From positions 27,990 to 91,989 of the forward strand of contig CANHQT010000005.1 of assembly GCA_947463325.1 (NCBI GenBank): 64,000 nt of DNA, read 5' to 3'. Origin of the DNA: Sphingomonadaceae bacterium. Its GTDB lineage: Bacteria; Pseudomonadota; Alphaproteobacteria; Sphingomonadales; Sphingomonadaceae. The first letter of the stretch is position 1, and every line of letters starts with the position of its first letter. The notes under the pieces were generated by a model. That model saw only the letters and a list, made by a program, of their open reading frames with translations, ran no database searches and had not been told where the DNA came from. A program made the position numbers and the translations under genes. This document shows positions 8,318-17,584 of this stretch, in pieces.

Positions 8318-8815
8318 TTGCGAGACGGCCAACGTTCATCAAAATGTCACACATGTGTCACAAATCCGCAATGTCAGCGTAACCTCTTCATTCGGACCAT
8401 CACCATTCGCCAAATTGCTGCCTTGCCATACCGCCTCGATACTGACGGTAATCCCCAGTCGCTGGTCATTTTGCTTGTCACCTCGCGCGATACGGGCCGG
8501 TGGGTGCTGCCCAAAGGCAATGTCAAACGGCAGGAGGATCCGCGCACCGCTGCGCTGCGCGAAGCGGCAGAGGAAGCGGGCGTGTGGGGTGTCGTCGCAG
8601 CGAAGCCGATCGGCGATTATCGCTACGCCAAGCGCCATGATGACGGCACGAGCACAAGCATGACGGTCTCGGTTTGGCCGATGCGGGTTGATGCTGTGGG
8701 CGATGACTGGCCCGAAGGCGATGTCCGCACCCGCGCCTGGTTCTCCCCCGCAGACGCCGCAATGGCAGTCGACGAAAAATCGCTGAAAAAATTGCTGCTG
8801 CGGTTCCGCGCTTAG
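8318..8815 (+). CDS. NUDIX hydrolase with unusual start
   Basis: NUDIX enzymes hydrolyse nucleoside diphosphates linked to another group. The Nudix box reads GNVKRQEDPRTAALREAAEE, then AG (GX5EX7REUXEEXGU with small deviations). The domain begins at IRQIAALPYR. Upstream of it there is no in-frame ATG or GTG; TTG 8318 is the nearest standard start and has no Shine-Dalgarno. ATT 8390 or a nearby ATC would fit the expected N-terminus, so a non-standard start or a leaderless message is possible. The protein is certain in its core, not at its N-terminus. It is divergent from the monooxygenase gene. Confidence 0.8.
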   Translation: MRDGQRSSKCHTCVTNPQCQRNLFIRTITIRQIAALPYRLDTDGNPQSLVILLVTSRDTGRWVLPKGNVKRQEDPRTAALREAAEEAGVWGVVAAKPIGDYRYAKRHDDGTSTSMTVSVWPMRVDAVGDDWPEGDVRTRAWFSPADAAMAVDEKSLKKLLLRFRA

Positions 8816-8819
8816 GGCG

Positions 8820-10202
8820 TCAGCCCGCGATCACCCCGTAGAGATCATGCTCGTCGGCGTCCTCGACGGTGACGCTGACGATCGCGCCTGGCGCCAGCCC
8901 CTCGGGCACGTCGCGCAAATAGACGTGGCCGTCTATCTCCGGCGCGTCGGCTTCGCTGCGGCCGGTGGCACCGATGCTGCCATCCTCGTCTGCCTCGCCG
9001 ACCTCGTCGATGATGACCGGAATGGTGCGCCCAACCTTGGCGGCAAGCTTGGCGGCGCTGATCGCTGCGGTCTTGGCCATCAGCCTTTGATAGCGCTCTT
9101 CCTTGACCTCTTCGGGCACCGGATTGTCGAGCGCATTGGCAGCCGCGCCCTCGACCGGTTCGAAGCGGAAGCCACCGACGCGGTCGAGCTGGGCTTCGTC
9201 CAGCCAGTCGAGCAGATAGTCGAAATCAGCGTCGGTCTCTCCGGGGAAGCCGACGACGAAGGATGAGCGGACGGCAATATCCGGGCAGATGCTGCGCCAT
9301 TCGCGCAGCCGCTCGAGCACGCGCGCCTCGTTCGCCGGGCGGCGCATCCGTTTCAGGACCGACGGCGCGGCATGCTGGAACGGGATGTCGAGATAGGGAG
9401 TCAGCAGTCCCTCGGCCATCAGCGGGATCACCGCGTCAACATGCGGATAGGGATAGACATAATGGAGCCGCACCCAAGGCGCTGCACCCTCGGGGGTCCG
9501 CAACTGGCCGAGTTCGCGCGCCAGATCGGTCATGTGCGCGCGAACTTCGCGGCCCTGCCAGTTCCGCACCTCATGGCGGGTATCGACGCCATAGGCCGAT
9601 GTGTCCTGGCTGATGACCAGCAGTTCGCGCGTGCCTGCCGCGACCAGCTTTTCCGCCTCGCGCAGCACCGCATCGATGCGGCGGCTGGCGAGCTTTCCGC
9701 GCAAGGCGGGGATGATGCAGAACGAACAGCTGTGGTTGCAGCCCTCGGAAATCTTGAGATAGCTGTAATGCCGCGGGGTTAGTTTCAGCCCGCCCTCGTC
9801 CGGCTGGGGGATGAGGTCGATATAGGGCCCCATCGAAGGGGGTGCGGCCTCATGCACCGCACTCACCACATCCTCATATTGGGCAGCGCCGGTGATCGCG
9901 AGCACTTCGGGGAAGCGCGCCCGGATGACTTCGGCTTCCTTGCCCATGCATCCGGTGACGATGACCCGGCCATTTTCGGCAATCGCCTCGCCGATCGCCT
10001 CGAGGCTCTCTTCCTTGGCGCTGTCGAGGAAGCCGCAGGTGTTGACCAACACGACGTCCGCACCGGCATAGTCGGGCGACATAGCATAGCCGTCGGCGCG
10101 CAGGCGCGTGAGGATGCGTTCGCTGTCGACCAGCGCCTTGGGGCAGCCGAGGCTGACCATGCCCACCTTGCGGGGGGCGGGGAGTGAGATGGTATCGGTC
10201 AT
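8820..10202 (-). CDS. rimO: Ribosomal protein S12 methylthiotransferase
   Basis: RimO is a radical-SAM enzyme that methylthiolates Asp89 (E. coli numbering) of ribosomal protein S12. The N-terminal UPF0004 cysteines are Cys20 ([13 protein letters not shown]), Cys56 (NTCGFLD) and Cys85 (TGCMGKE). The radical-SAM cluster is CNHSCSFC, Cys155, Cys159 and Cys162. A TRAM domain closes the protein near [20 protein letters not shown]. The 460-residue length and [12 protein letters not shown] distinguish RimO from MiaB. ATG 10202 is chosen because the sequence before it is not family-like. Confidence 0.96.
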   Translation of the reverse strand: MTDTISLPAPRKVGMVSLGCPKALVDSERILTRLRADGYAMSPDYAGADVVLVNTCGFLDSAKEESLEAIGEAIAENGRVIVTGCMGKEAEVIRARFPEVLAITGAAQYEDVVSAVHEAAPPSMGPYIDLIPQPDEGGLKLTPRHYSYLKISEGCNHSCSFCIIPALRGKLASRRIDAVLREAEKLVAAGTRELLVISQDTSAYGVDTRHEVRNWQGREVRAHMTDLARELGQLRTPEGAAPWVRLHYVYPYPHVDAVIPLMAEGLLTPYLDIPFQHAAPSVLKRMRRPANEARVLERLREWRSICPDIAVRSSFVVGFPGETDADFDYLLDWLDEAQLDRVGGFRFEPVEGAAANALDNPVPEEVKEERYQRLMAKTAAISAAKLAAKVGRTIPVIIDEVGEADEDGSIGATGRSEADAPEIDGHVYLRDVPEGLAPGAIVSVTVEDADEHDLYGVIAG

Positions 10203-10382
10203 GGGACGGGCGGGCGCATAGCGACATTCGCGCGCCGAGTCACGCCCCGGTCGGCAGATCCTATCCGCGCACGATTTCGACAATCCTGTCGCCTGCATGG
10301 ATCGACCGGCTTTTCTCATCCCACAGGCCGTGCCGATGTCGGCGAATGCCTGTCCGCTCCCCCGCATGCCAACCGGCGGCGC

Positions 10383-10411
10383 TTGACAGAGCGGCGCGGG
10401 CTGGTTTGAAA
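10383..10411 (+). promoter_or_regulatory. Possible sigma70 promoter for the DUF6356 gene
   Basis: A perfect TTGACA is at 10383-10388. A 17-base spacer leads to TTGAAA (10406-10411), a poor -10. Transcription would begin about at the ATG (10419), giving a leaderless message, which fits the absence of a Shine-Dalgarno. Confidence 0.3.
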
Positions 10412-10418
10412 GCAAGAT

Positions 10419-10691
10419 ATGACCAGCCTCTACGACCGCATCTTCCTCGCCCATCCGCGCAGCATCGATGAAAGCTATCTCGAACACGCGCGGACCGCGT
10501 TCGGCTTCGGCTGGCGCATGGCAACGGGCGGGCTCGCCTGCATGATCCATGCCGTGGTTCCGGCACTGTTCAAGGATACCGCGAGCCGCACCGTCGGCGG
10601 GCTGGAGCGGACCATGCGCGAACGCGCCGCCAACCGTCGCCCTGCGCCGGGACATGCGATGGCCGACCATGAATTTGCCTGGGTGATTTAA
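10419..10691 (+). CDS. DUF6356 family protein
   Basis: The 90-residue protein contains [23 protein letters not shown], a hydrophobic segment [14 protein letters not shown], and [14 protein letters not shown]. This pattern matches the small DUF6356 family seen in sphingomonads and relatives; its function is unknown. One membrane-inserted helix is likely near residues 37-50. Its stop codon overlaps that of the convergent NlpD-like gene (TTAA at 10688-10691). No Shine-Dalgarno is visible upstream. Confidence 0.78.
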   Translation: MTSLYDRIFLAHPRSIDESYLEHARTAFGFGWRMATGGLACMIHAVVPALFKDTASRTVGGLERTMRERAANRRPAPGHAMADHEFAWVI

Positions 10692-11908
10692 CGGGCGGGC
10701 AACTGCCGCAACGGATCAACCGGTCGCCGGTTCTGGCGCAACTCAAAATGAAGCTGCGGTTCACGCACCTGCCCGCTTTCGCCGGCAGTGGCGATGATCG
10801 CCCCGCTTTCCACGACATCACCATTGCGCACTGCCACCCGGTCAAGATGGCCATAGGCGCTGATCCAGCCGCCGCTATGCTCGATCAGGATAAGCCCGCC
10901 GAGCAGCGGCACATCCGTCCCCGCATAAGCGATGCGCCCGCCTGCCGCTGCGCGCACGGGTGCACCCCGGCTCGCGGCGATTTTTATGCCGTCATTCACC
11001 CGACCCCCGCCAGCCGGGCCAAAACGTTGCAGCACCCGCCCGTCGAGCGGCCAGACAAAGCGGGTCGCTCCTGCCACCGTCGGCGCGGTTGCCGGCGGGG
11101 GTGTCGGCCGCGTCGCCGGTGCGGTTGCCGTTGTAGCCGGTGGGCGCGCAGGCGGCGGGGCCGGTGCGGTCACTGGTGGGGCTACCGCTGGGGCCGAACC
11201 GGTCATGATGTCGTCAATATCGAGCGTGAAGGCGGCGGCTGATTCCTCGGGTGTCATCGGCCTCACAGAGCCGGCCGGCAACCGCAGCCTTTGGCCGACA
11301 CGCAGGATATAAGGCTCGACCAGACCATTTTCGGCGATCAGCGCCGACCATGCCACGCCATAGGCACGGGCAATGGCGATCCCGGTCTCGCCGGCGTTCA
11401 CCTCATGATACCGGCCACCGGGAATGGCGAGGCGTTGGCCCGGGCGCAGCACAAAAGGTGCGCTCAGGCTGTTCGCTGCGGCAATGGACTCCGATCCCGC
11501 GCCGGTCCGATTTCCGATGCCGCGCAGCGTATCGCCCGGCTGCACGATATAGTCGCGGGCTTCCACCTGCCGTGCATTGCGGCGGACGGTGGGGAGCGGC
11601 ATTGCCGCTGGCAGCGGCCGCAACTCTATGCCGGCCAGCAGATTATCGGGCGCGTTTTCAGCCACAGTCCGCGAAGGCGCAGGCGCAGGCGCTGGCGCTG
11701 GCGCGGGTGTGCGTCTGGGCGACGCCGCGGGCGAAGGCGCAGCCGCAGGCGATGGCACGGATGAGCGCACGGGTGCTGCCGAAGGTGGCGGCGGAGCCGG
11801 CTGGGTAAGCGTGCGACCGAACAGGTCCGTTCCCGGCGGGCGCGGGCTGACGCACCCCGCCAACGCGACAGCCAGCACCAAGGTCACAGCTGCGTTCCTA
11901 GTCCCCAT
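10688..11908 (-). CDS. nlpD: NlpD-like lipoprotein: two LysM domains plus degenerate M23 domain
   Basis: The 406-residue protein has a lipobox (VALAGC, Cys19). An Ala/Pro-rich linker and two LysM peptidoglycan-binding motifs follow ([16 protein letters not shown] and [18 protein letters not shown]), then a second linker and an M23/LytM domain. The first M23 metal motif HxxxD is NDGIKI here, so both ligands are lost. YGHLD and LHFELR keep the later histidines. This degenerate pattern and the ending DPLRQLPAR match NlpD, which activates cell-wall amidases rather than cutting peptidoglycan. Context agrees: serS, surE and this gene run in the same direction, like the surE-pcm-nlpD order of E. coli, but pcm is absent. 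Confidence 0.85.
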   Translation of the reverse strand: MGTRNAAVTLVLAVALAGCVSPRPPGTDLFGRTLTQPAPPPPSAAPVRSSVPSPAAAPSPAASPRRTPAPAPAPAPAPSRTVAENAPDNLLAGIELRPLPAAMPLPTVRRNARQVEARDYIVQPGDTLRGIGNRTGAGSESIAAANSLSAPFVLRPGQRLAIPGGRYHEVNAGETGIAIARAYGVAWSALIAENGLVEPYILRVGQRLRLPAGSVRPMTPEESAAAFTLDIDDIMTGSAPAVAPPVTAPAPPPARPPATTATAPATRPTPPPATAPTVAGATRFVWPLDGRVLQRFGPAGGGRVNDGIKIAASRGAPVRAAAGGRIAYAGTDVPLLGGLILIEHSGGWISAYGHLDRVAVRNGDVVESGAIIATAGESGQVREPQLHFELRQNRRPVDPLRQLPAR

Positions 11909-11972
11909 GCACTGCTTACTGCCCCAAATGAGGGGATGGCGCCAGAGGGCGCTGCGCCGATTTGGAACGGGG

Positions 11973-12749
11973 TCAATCCGGAATGAGATGTTTCAGCCGG
12001 TCGGCGATCCGGCCCAGCGAGTGCGGGTGGGTCAGGTCAACCTGCAGCGGGGTGACGCTGATGTAGCCATCACCGATGGCTTCCAGATCCGTGTCATGCC
12101 CCGGTGTTTGCTCGATGCCGTGCAGGCCAAACCAATAATAGGGGTAACCGCGCGGATCAGTCCCCTTGACGATGCTGCCCCGGCCATAATCGTGAAAGCC
12201 TTGCCGCACGACGCGCACACCCTTGACCGCCTCGGCGGCCAGCGCGGGGAAGTTGATGTTGATCAGCGTGCGTTCGGCAAACTCCATGTCGATCAGCGGC
12301 GCGATCACCTTCGCGCCCCATGCTTCGGCGGCGGCAAAGGGCACTGTGTCGCCCATGCCTTCGCGGGCATAAACCTGGCTCAGCGCGATCGAGCGCACCC
12401 CGGCGAGCGTCCCTTCGATCGCGGCGGAGACTGTGCCCGAATAGGTCACATCATCGCCCAGATTGGCGCCGCGATTGACGCCGGAAAGGATGAGATCGGG
12501 CGGCCCGTCCATCAGCACGCCCAGCGCCATCATCACCGCATCGGTTGGTGTCCCGCTTACGGAAAAGCGCTTGGCCCCATGCTCGCGCACGCGCACCGGG
12601 CGGGACAGCGTCAGCGAATGGCCAGCGCCTGATTGTTCCTCGGCCGGCGCGCATACCCACACATCGTCAGACAGCTGGGCCGCAATCGCTTCGAGCACGG
12701 CAAGGCCGGGCGCGTGGTAACCATCATCATTGGAAAGCAGGATACGCAT
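11973..12749 (-). CDS. surE: 5'/3'-nucleotidase SurE
   Basis: SurE dephosphorylates nucleoside monophosphates using a divalent metal. The N-terminus MRILLSNDDGYHAPGL carries the metal-binding Asp8-Asp9. DLILSGVNRGANLGDDVTYSGTVSAA holds the conserved Ser and Asn ligands, broken here only by normal substitutions. At 258 residues it has full length. It follows serS by 9 bases and precedes the NlpD-like gene by 64, an alphaproteobacterial operon order. Confidence 0.95.
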   Translation of the reverse strand: MRILLSNDDGYHAPGLAVLEAIAAQLSDDVWVCAPAEEQSGAGHSLTLSRPVRVREHGAKRFSVSGTPTDAVMMALGVLMDGPPDLILSGVNRGANLGDDVTYSGTVSAAIEGTLAGVRSIALSQVYAREGMGDTVPFAAAEAWGAKVIAPLIDMEFAERTLININFPALAAEAVKGVRVVRQGFHDYGRGSIVKGTDPRGYPYYWFGLHGIEQTPGHDTDLEAIGDGYISVTPLQVDLTHPHSLGRIADRLKHLIPD

Positions 12750-12758
12750 TCTTGGTCC

Positions 12759-14033
12759 TTAGCTCGGAACCAGCCGGTCGATACCGCCCATATATGGCAC
12801 CAGTGCTGCAGGCAGGATGACGCTGCCATCTTCCTGCTGCCCATTCTCCAGCACCGCGACCAGCGTCCGCCCGACTGCAAGGCCGGATCCGTTGAGCGTG
12901 TGGACGAAGCGGGTGCCCTTCTCGCCTTCGGGGCGGTAGCGCGCGTCCATGCGCCGCGCTTGGAAATCGCCGCAGTTGGAGCAGGAACTTATCTCACGAT
13001 AGGCCCCCTGGCCGGGCAGCCATACTTCGAGGTCATAGGTCTTGCGCGCGGCAAAGCCCATGTCCCCGGCACACAGCAGCATGCGCCGATACGGGAGTTT
13101 GAGCGCCTCCAGCACAGCTTCGGCGGCCAGCGTTTTGCGCTCCAGCTCGGCGTCGCTTTCTTCCGGAGCGACAATCGAGACCAGCTCGACCTTCCAGAAC
13201 TGGTGCTGGCGGATGTAGCCGCGCGTGTCGCGCCCCGCCGCCCCGGCTTCGGAGCGGAAACAGGGGGTGAGCGCGGTCATGCGGATCGGCAGCTCGCTTG
13301 GCCCGAGGATCGTTTCGCGCACCGCATTGGTCAGGCTCATTTCGGAGGTGGAGATAAGCCAGCGGCCATCTGTGGTCTGGAACAGATCGTCCTTGAATTT
13401 CGGCAGCTGAGTGGTGCCATAGGCCGCGTCGTCGCGGACCAGCAGCGGGGTCGCGCATTCGGTGTAGCCGGCCGCCACCTGCATATCGACCATCAGTTGG
13501 CCGAGCGCGCGTTCCAGCCGCGCTATCTGGCCTCGCAGGAAAGCAAAGCGCGCGCCGGACATTCTCGCCGCCGTCTCGAAATCGAGGCCCAGCGCCGGCG
13601 CGAAATCGGCATGTTCCTTCGGCGCAAAGGCAAAGTCGCGCGGGCTTCCCCAGCGCTTCACCTCGACATTGCCTGCCTCATCCTCACCCTCCGGCACATC
13701 AGCCGCGGGGATGTTGGGGAGGGCGGATAGGATGTCGCGGATCGCTGATCCGCTCGCATCGGCCTCATGCTCCAGTTCAGGCAGCCGCTGTTTCAGTTCG
13801 CTGACTTCGGCCATCAGCGCTGCTGCCGCCGCCTCGTCGCGCGCCGCCTTGGCCGCGCCGATCGCCTTGGATGCTTCGTTGCGCCGTGCCTGCGCGGTTT
13901 GCGCCTCGGTCATCAGCGCACGATGCCGGGTATCGAGGTCGAGGATGGCTGCGGCCTGCGGTTCCAGCCCACGGCGGGCAAGGCCGGCGTCGAAAGCGGC
14001 AGGGTCGTCGCGGATCAGGCGGATATCATGCAT
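12759..14033 (-). CDS. serS: Seryl-tRNA synthetase
   Basis: SerS charges tRNA-Ser with serine. The 424-residue protein begins [22 protein letters not shown] with the long antiparallel coiled-coil arm (about residues 30-100, rich in Ala, Glu and Lys). The class II core follows: motif 2 ([23 protein letters not shown]) and motif 3 ([19 protein letters not shown]). Start 14033 is chosen over the upstream frame extension because it gives the standard N-terminus. Confidence 0.96.
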   Translation of the reverse strand: MHDIRLIRDDPAAFDAGLARRGLEPQAAAILDLDTRHRALMTEAQTAQARRNEASKAIGAAKAARDEAAAAALMAEVSELKQRLPELEHEADASGSAIRDILSALPNIPAADVPEGEDEAGNVEVKRWGSPRDFAFAPKEHADFAPALGLDFETAARMSGARFAFLRGQIARLERALGQLMVDMQVAAGYTECATPLLVRDDAAYGTTQLPKFKDDLFQTTDGRWLISTSEMSLTNAVRETILGPSELPIRMTALTPCFRSEAGAAGRDTRGYIRQHQFWKVELVSIVAPEESDAELERKTLAAEAVLEALKLPYRRMLLCAGDMGFAARKTYDLEVWLPGQGAYREISSCSNCGDFQARRMDARYRPEGEKGTRFVHTLNGSGLAVGRTLVAVLENGQQEDGSVILPAALVPYMGGIDRLVPS

Positions 14034-14097
14034 GGCGGCGGCGCTATCCCTGCCCTCGGGTATGCGCAAGCCCTTATGGCTGCACGGCCCGACACAG

Positions 14098-14128
14098 AAA
14101 AAGGGCGGCCATCCCCCGATGGCCGCCC
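14098..14128 (-). terminator. Strong rho-independent terminator of the serine-rich gene
   Basis: On the minus strand the 11-bp perfect stem GGGCGGCCATC / GATGGCCGCCC with a four-base loop is followed directly by TTTTT. It lies 37 bases past the stop of the serine-rich gene. Confidence 0.9.
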
Positions 14129-14164
14129 TCGTCCGTGCCAGTGGAGTGGCCGGAGATAGGCTTG

Positions 14165-15559
14165 TCAGGCGGCGTCGCGCTCCTGCGATCCATCCTTGCC
14201 CTTGGCGAACTTGCGCCGGGCGACCAGCGCGGCCGCCGCTGCACCGAACAGCAGCATCATCGGCGGGGCCGGCACATCGTGCGGGCCACCCGAAGAACCG
14301 CCGCTCGAAGAGGAGGACGAGCTGCTCGAAGAAGAGGAGCTGCTGCTCGACGACGAGGAGGAAGACGAGCTGGCACCCGAAGAGGTGCTGGTCGAACCGA
14401 AGCTCGATGACCCGCCCGACGATGAGGACGAAGACGAAGACGAGCTGGAGCTGCTTGACGACGACGAGGATGAGCTACCGCCCGAGGATGAGCTACCGCC
14501 CGAGGAGGAGCTGCCACCCGAAGATGAGCTGCCGCCCGACGATGAGCCGCCGCCCGACGATGAGCCGCCGCCCGAGGAGGTGCTGGTCGAACCAAAGCTC
14601 GATGAACCGCCATAGCTGGATGAGCCACCCGAACCACCGCTCGAACCGCCGCTCGATGAGGAGCTTGACGACGAGGAGCTGGAAGAACTGCTGCTGCTCG
14701 ACGACGAGGAAGAGGAAGAGCTGCTGACTCCCGATGAGGTCGAAACGCCGCCGGTTGAGGTGCTCACGCCGGATGATGTGCTGACGCCGCCTGTCGATGT
14801 GGACACACCCGAGGAGGTGGAAACGCCGCCGGTTGAGGTGCTGACCCCACCCGTGGATGTCGAGACACCTCCAGTCGAGCTGCTCACACCCCCGGTGGAT
14901 GTCGAGACACCCCCGGTCGAACTGGTCGAGCTGATCCCGCCGGTGGAGGTGGATACCCCGCCTGAGGTGCTCGATGAGGTCGAGCTCACGCCGCCTGAGG
15001 TCGAGCTCACGCCCCCGGTCGAGGTCGAGCTGCCGCCGGACGTCGAGCTGACGCCGCCGGTCGAGGTTGAGCTGCCGCCTGAACCGCCGCTCGATGTCGA
15101 GGTCGATCCGGTCGAGGTCGAAGAGATGATGATGCTGCCGCTCGAACCGCCGCCACCGCCGCCGCCAAAGAAGCCGCCGAAAAATCCGCCGCCGAACCCG
15201 CCACCGAAACCGCCGCCGCCGATGATGATCGGTGCGCCACCGCTTCCACCAGCCCATTCGCCCTGCGGGCCGGGACGATAGAAGGCTGCCGGCTGGGTGA
15301 TCACGGTCGGCTGGCCGGGGATGATCGTGCGGCGTGTCACCACCCGCCGAACGCGCTGGACGCTGCGGGCGCGGGTCGCGGCAACACGGCGCGGCTGGAC
15401 TGTGCGCTGGACGACGCGAGCGCGCATCTTGGGTGCGGTGCGCACCTGCTGCACTTCTGCGCGGGCCGGAGCCTGCGAGATCTGTACGGCACCGCCGCCG
15501 ATTAGCGCGCCGCCGCAAGTGCAAGCGCAGAGTTTTGCCAGGGCCATCCGAACGGACAT
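14165..15559 (-). CDS. Exported serine-rich low-complexity protein with PEP-CTERM-like tail
   Basis: The 464 residues divide into clear blocks: a signal-like N-terminus (1 to about 34), a strongly basic segment (about 44-77, rich in Arg), a Gly-rich stretch (about 112-138), STSTGGV-type repeats (about 145-278), three serine homopolymer tracts (near 279-305, 363-383 and 398-420) separated by Gly/Ser, and a tail [20 protein letters not shown] followed by RRKFAK. The tail has the order short Pro motif, hydrophobic helix, basic end, as in PEP-CTERM sorting signals processed by exosortases. ATG 15559 follows AGGAAAG. Likely an exported, perhaps glycosylated, surface protein; no known function is recognised. 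No exosortase gene is in the window. Confidence 0.75.
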   Translation of the reverse strand: MSVRMALAKLCACTCGGALIGGGAVQISQAPARAEVQQVRTAPKMRARVVQRTVQPRRVAATRARSVQRVRRVVTRRTIIPGQPTVITQPAAFYRPGPQGEWAGGSGGAPIIIGGGGFGGGFGGGFFGGFFGGGGGGGSSGSIIISSTSTGSTSTSSGGSGGSSTSTGGVSSTSGGSSTSTGGVSSTSGGVSSTSSSTSGGVSTSTGGISSTSSTGGVSTSTGGVSSSTGGVSTSTGGVSTSTGGVSTSSGVSTSTGGVSTSSGVSTSTGGVSTSSGVSSSSSSSSSSSSSSSSSSSSSSSSSGGSSGGSGGSSSYGGSSSFGSTSTSSGGGSSSGGGSSSGGSSSSGGSSSSGGSSSSGGSSSSSSSSSSSSSSSSSSSSGGSSSFGSTSTSSGASSSSSSSSSSSSSSSSSSSSSSSGGSSGGPHDVPAPPMMLLFGAAAAALVARRKFAKGKDGSQERDAA

Positions 15560-15886
15560 GATTGCTTTCCTGTCTTCCCCCGGGCTCAGCCCAGAATGCT
15601 ACATGACGGTCGTCAATAGGTAGACAACCGGCCGATTTCGGCTTTGTGTCCCTATGCTCGACATGGATGCAATCGCTTTAACCATGCGCGGCTTATCAAA
15701 TTGTGTCGTTCCGTCCCAATCTGGCGCGCGCGGTGCCTGACTGTGCCAATTCAAGACGGATTCGGCCTGTCGTCGGCCGGTTTCATGGAAGCGTGCTGGC
15801 GCTTGCGAGCATCTTTGCCTCTGCTATAGGCGCGCAACCCGAGGGCAGCATTCTGTCCCGGTGCCAGTTTCGGGAGCGAGTCTTTC
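15560..15886. other. 327-bp intergenic region between divergent serine-rich and dksA genes
   Basis: No coding frame with a plausible start and composition is evident. It must carry the promoters of both neighbours; one candidate for dksA is listed separately. I see no repeat, RNA gene or long hairpin. Confidence 0.6.
15803..15830 (+). promoter_or_regulatory. Candidate promoter of dksA
   Basis: TTGCGA (15803-15808) and TATAGG (15825-15830) are 16 bases apart, about 57 bases before the dksA ATG. CTATAGGCGC-type -10 elements recur in this window (also near 55268 and 58592). Confidence 0.4.
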
Positions 15887-16369
15887 ATGTCGTCCTCCAA
15901 CTCCGCCGGCTCTGACCCGCATGTTGATCGCGGGGTGCTTGACGGTCCATCACCTCATGCTGTGAGCGGCGACGGCTATGTTCCGAGCGATGCCGAAGAG
16001 TTCATGAACCCGCGCCAGCAGGCCTTCTTTCGCAAATTGTTGCTGGACTGGAAAAAGGGCATCGTTGCGGAATCGGAGACAACGCTCGCCAGTTTGCAGG
16101 ATGGCCCGCTGCGCGAACCCGACCTTACCGACCGTGCATCGAGCGAAACCGACTGGGCGATCGAACTGCGTACCCGTGACCGTCAGCGCAAGCTGATCGC
16201 CAAAATCGATGCCGCCCTGCGCCGCATTGATGAGGGCGAGTATGGCTATTGCGAGGTAACCGGTGAGCCGATTTCGCTCGGACGCCTGATCGCTCGCCCG
16301 ATCGCGACGATGACGCTTGAGGCCCAGGAACGCCACGAGCGCAACGAGCGCATTTCCCGCGACGATTGA
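15887..16369 (+). CDS. dksA: RNA polymerase-binding transcription factor DksA
   Basis: DksA binds the secondary channel of RNA polymerase and acts with ppGpp. The 160-residue protein has an N-terminal extension, then FMNPRQQAFFRKLLLDWKKG, the coiled-coil with DxxDxA-like tip (LTDRASSETDWA), and RRIDEGEYGYCEVTGEPISL. Only one of the four zinc cysteines remains (YGYC), as is normal in alphaproteobacterial DksA. ATG 15887 follows CGGGAGCGAG. Confidence 0.93.
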   Translation: MSSSNSAGSDPHVDRGVLDGPSPHAVSGDGYVPSDAEEFMNPRQQAFFRKLLLDWKKGIVAESETTLASLQDGPLREPDLTDRASSETDWAIELRTRDRQRKLIAKIDAALRRIDEGEYGYCEVTGEPISLGRLIARPIATMTLEAQERHERNERISRDD

Positions 16370-16447
16370 GTTCCGTTTTAATAAAGCCGCAAGTCTCGCC
16401 GTCTAAACCGTTACGCCAAATGGCGTGACGATGGAGAGTCTGGGCGG

Positions 16448-16849
16448 ATGACGGATTGGGCACAATGGAGTGCAGACACTGACTCGGTGGCGCTGCGCGG
16501 CGCCAAGCGCGATAACCTGTTCCTCAAGGGCACAGTGACTTGCCAGCGCACCGGGCATGCCTTTGATGTGATTGTTCGCAACCTTTCAGCCGGTGGCCTG
16601 CTGGCGGACAGTGACCAGCTGCCCCAGGTCGGAGATGTGCTTCTGATCGCGCTGCGCAATGTCGGCAATGTACCGGGCCGCGTCGTTTGGGTGCGCGAAG
16701 GCCGTTTCGGCATGGCGTTCGACATGACGATCGATCCGGTAGCCGCACGGCAGCCAGTGGCCGTCAAGACACAGCGAAAGCCGGCTGCCCCGCCACCACC
16801 GCCCCGCGGCGGCACCTATGCCTTGAGATTGCCGCGCAAGCTGCGCTGA
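16448..16849 (+). CDS. PilZ-domain protein (probable c-di-GMP receptor)
   Basis: The 133-residue protein is a single PilZ domain with a basic Pro-rich tail. Both c-di-GMP motifs are intact: RGAKR (RxxxR, Arg17-Arg21) and NLSAGG (NxSxxG, residues 45-50). Binding of cyclic di-GMP is therefore likely. It is 78 bases from dksA and may be read from the same promoter; GGAGAG precedes the start. The output (motility, polysaccharide or other) cannot be told. Confidence 0.85.
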   Translation: MTDWAQWSADTDSVALRGAKRDNLFLKGTVTCQRTGHAFDVIVRNLSAGGLLADSDQLPQVGDVLLIALRNVGNVPGRVVWVREGRFGMAFDMTIDPVAARQPVAVKTQRKPAAPPPPPRGGTYALRLPRKLR

Positions 16850-16873
16850 GGCTGGCGCTGGCAGGCGGAGGGA

Positions 16874-17047
16874 TCAGGCTGCGGCCAGACTGTCCTTGAT
16901 CCTGAGCTTGGTTTTCTTCAGTTGCGCGATGATCGCGTTATCGGGATGGGGACGGGCGTTTTCCTGAGCAATCCGAGCTTCGATTTCGGCGTGTCGCGCC
17001 GCCAGTGCGATCTCGTGGGCGGTGCGGGCGGTTGCCTGATTGCTCAT
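16874..17047 (-). CDS. YdcH-family (DUF465) small protein
   Basis: The 57-residue protein starts at ATG 17047, 7 bases after AAGGAGATG. It is a helical hairpin with the YdcH ending NAIIAQLKKTKLRIKDSLAAA. Function is unknown. It is divergent from a second YdcH-family gene about 210 bases away. Confidence 0.85.
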   Translation of the reverse strand: MSNQATARTAHEIALAARHAEIEARIAQENARPHPDNAIIAQLKKTKLRIKDSLAAA

Positions 17048-17255
17048 CGACACATCTCCTTTGCAGTCCCGACCATAGCCTGCGCCGACTCGGACGACAG
17101 GCAGCGGTCGCATCGAGTGAACCATTGAATCGCGACCCTGTCGCCTGTTTTGATGGTCAATGGGACGTAAGCTATTTCTGCTGCGACAAGCTGCATTGCG
17201 CGCCTGTCGACCGCTGCCTCTTGCGTCATTCCGGCCGGTGATTAGCATCGCCATC

Positions 17256-17453
17256 ATGACCCGCGACGAACTCCTCCGCCGCCTCGAAATCTTGCGCGTG
17301 GAACATCGCGATCTCGACAGCGCCATCCATGCACTGGCCGACACTGCTGTGCCCGACCAGTTGGCGATGGCCCGTCTCAAAAAGCGCAAGTTGAAGCTCA
17401 AGGACGAGATTGCCTGGATCGAGGACCAGCTGGTCCCCGACATTATTGCCTAA
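17256..17453 (+). CDS. Second YdcH-family (DUF465) small protein
   Basis: The 65-residue protein begins MTRDELLRRLEILRVEHRDL and ends with the typical MARLKKRKLKLKDEIAWIED. The DUF465 fold is a two-helix coiled coil. It is followed after about 130 bases by rcdA and is divergent from the other YdcH gene, so the two paralogues flank a shared control region. Confidence 0.85.
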   Translation: MTRDELLRRLEILRVEHRDLDSAIHALADTAVPDQLAMARLKKRKLKLKDEIAWIEDQLVPDIIA

Positions 17454-17584
17454 CCATCCGCACCATATCGAGACATTGCCGCTTCGAACGCGGTGGGAAA
17501 CGCGCCCCAGCCGTGCCAATCCGCGATGAGCGTCGGGCAGCTGTTCGTGCAGCCTGATGCCAGTCGCGGTCTGGGAGCGGGCGT

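Noticed and set aside
14196..15281. Plus-strand acidic/proline frames ([11 protein letters not shown] and PPVEVD-type repeats) opposite the serine-rich gene
   Set aside because: They are reverse-complement readings of TCG/AGC and GGC codons of the serine-rich gene, which has its own signal peptide, RBS and terminator.
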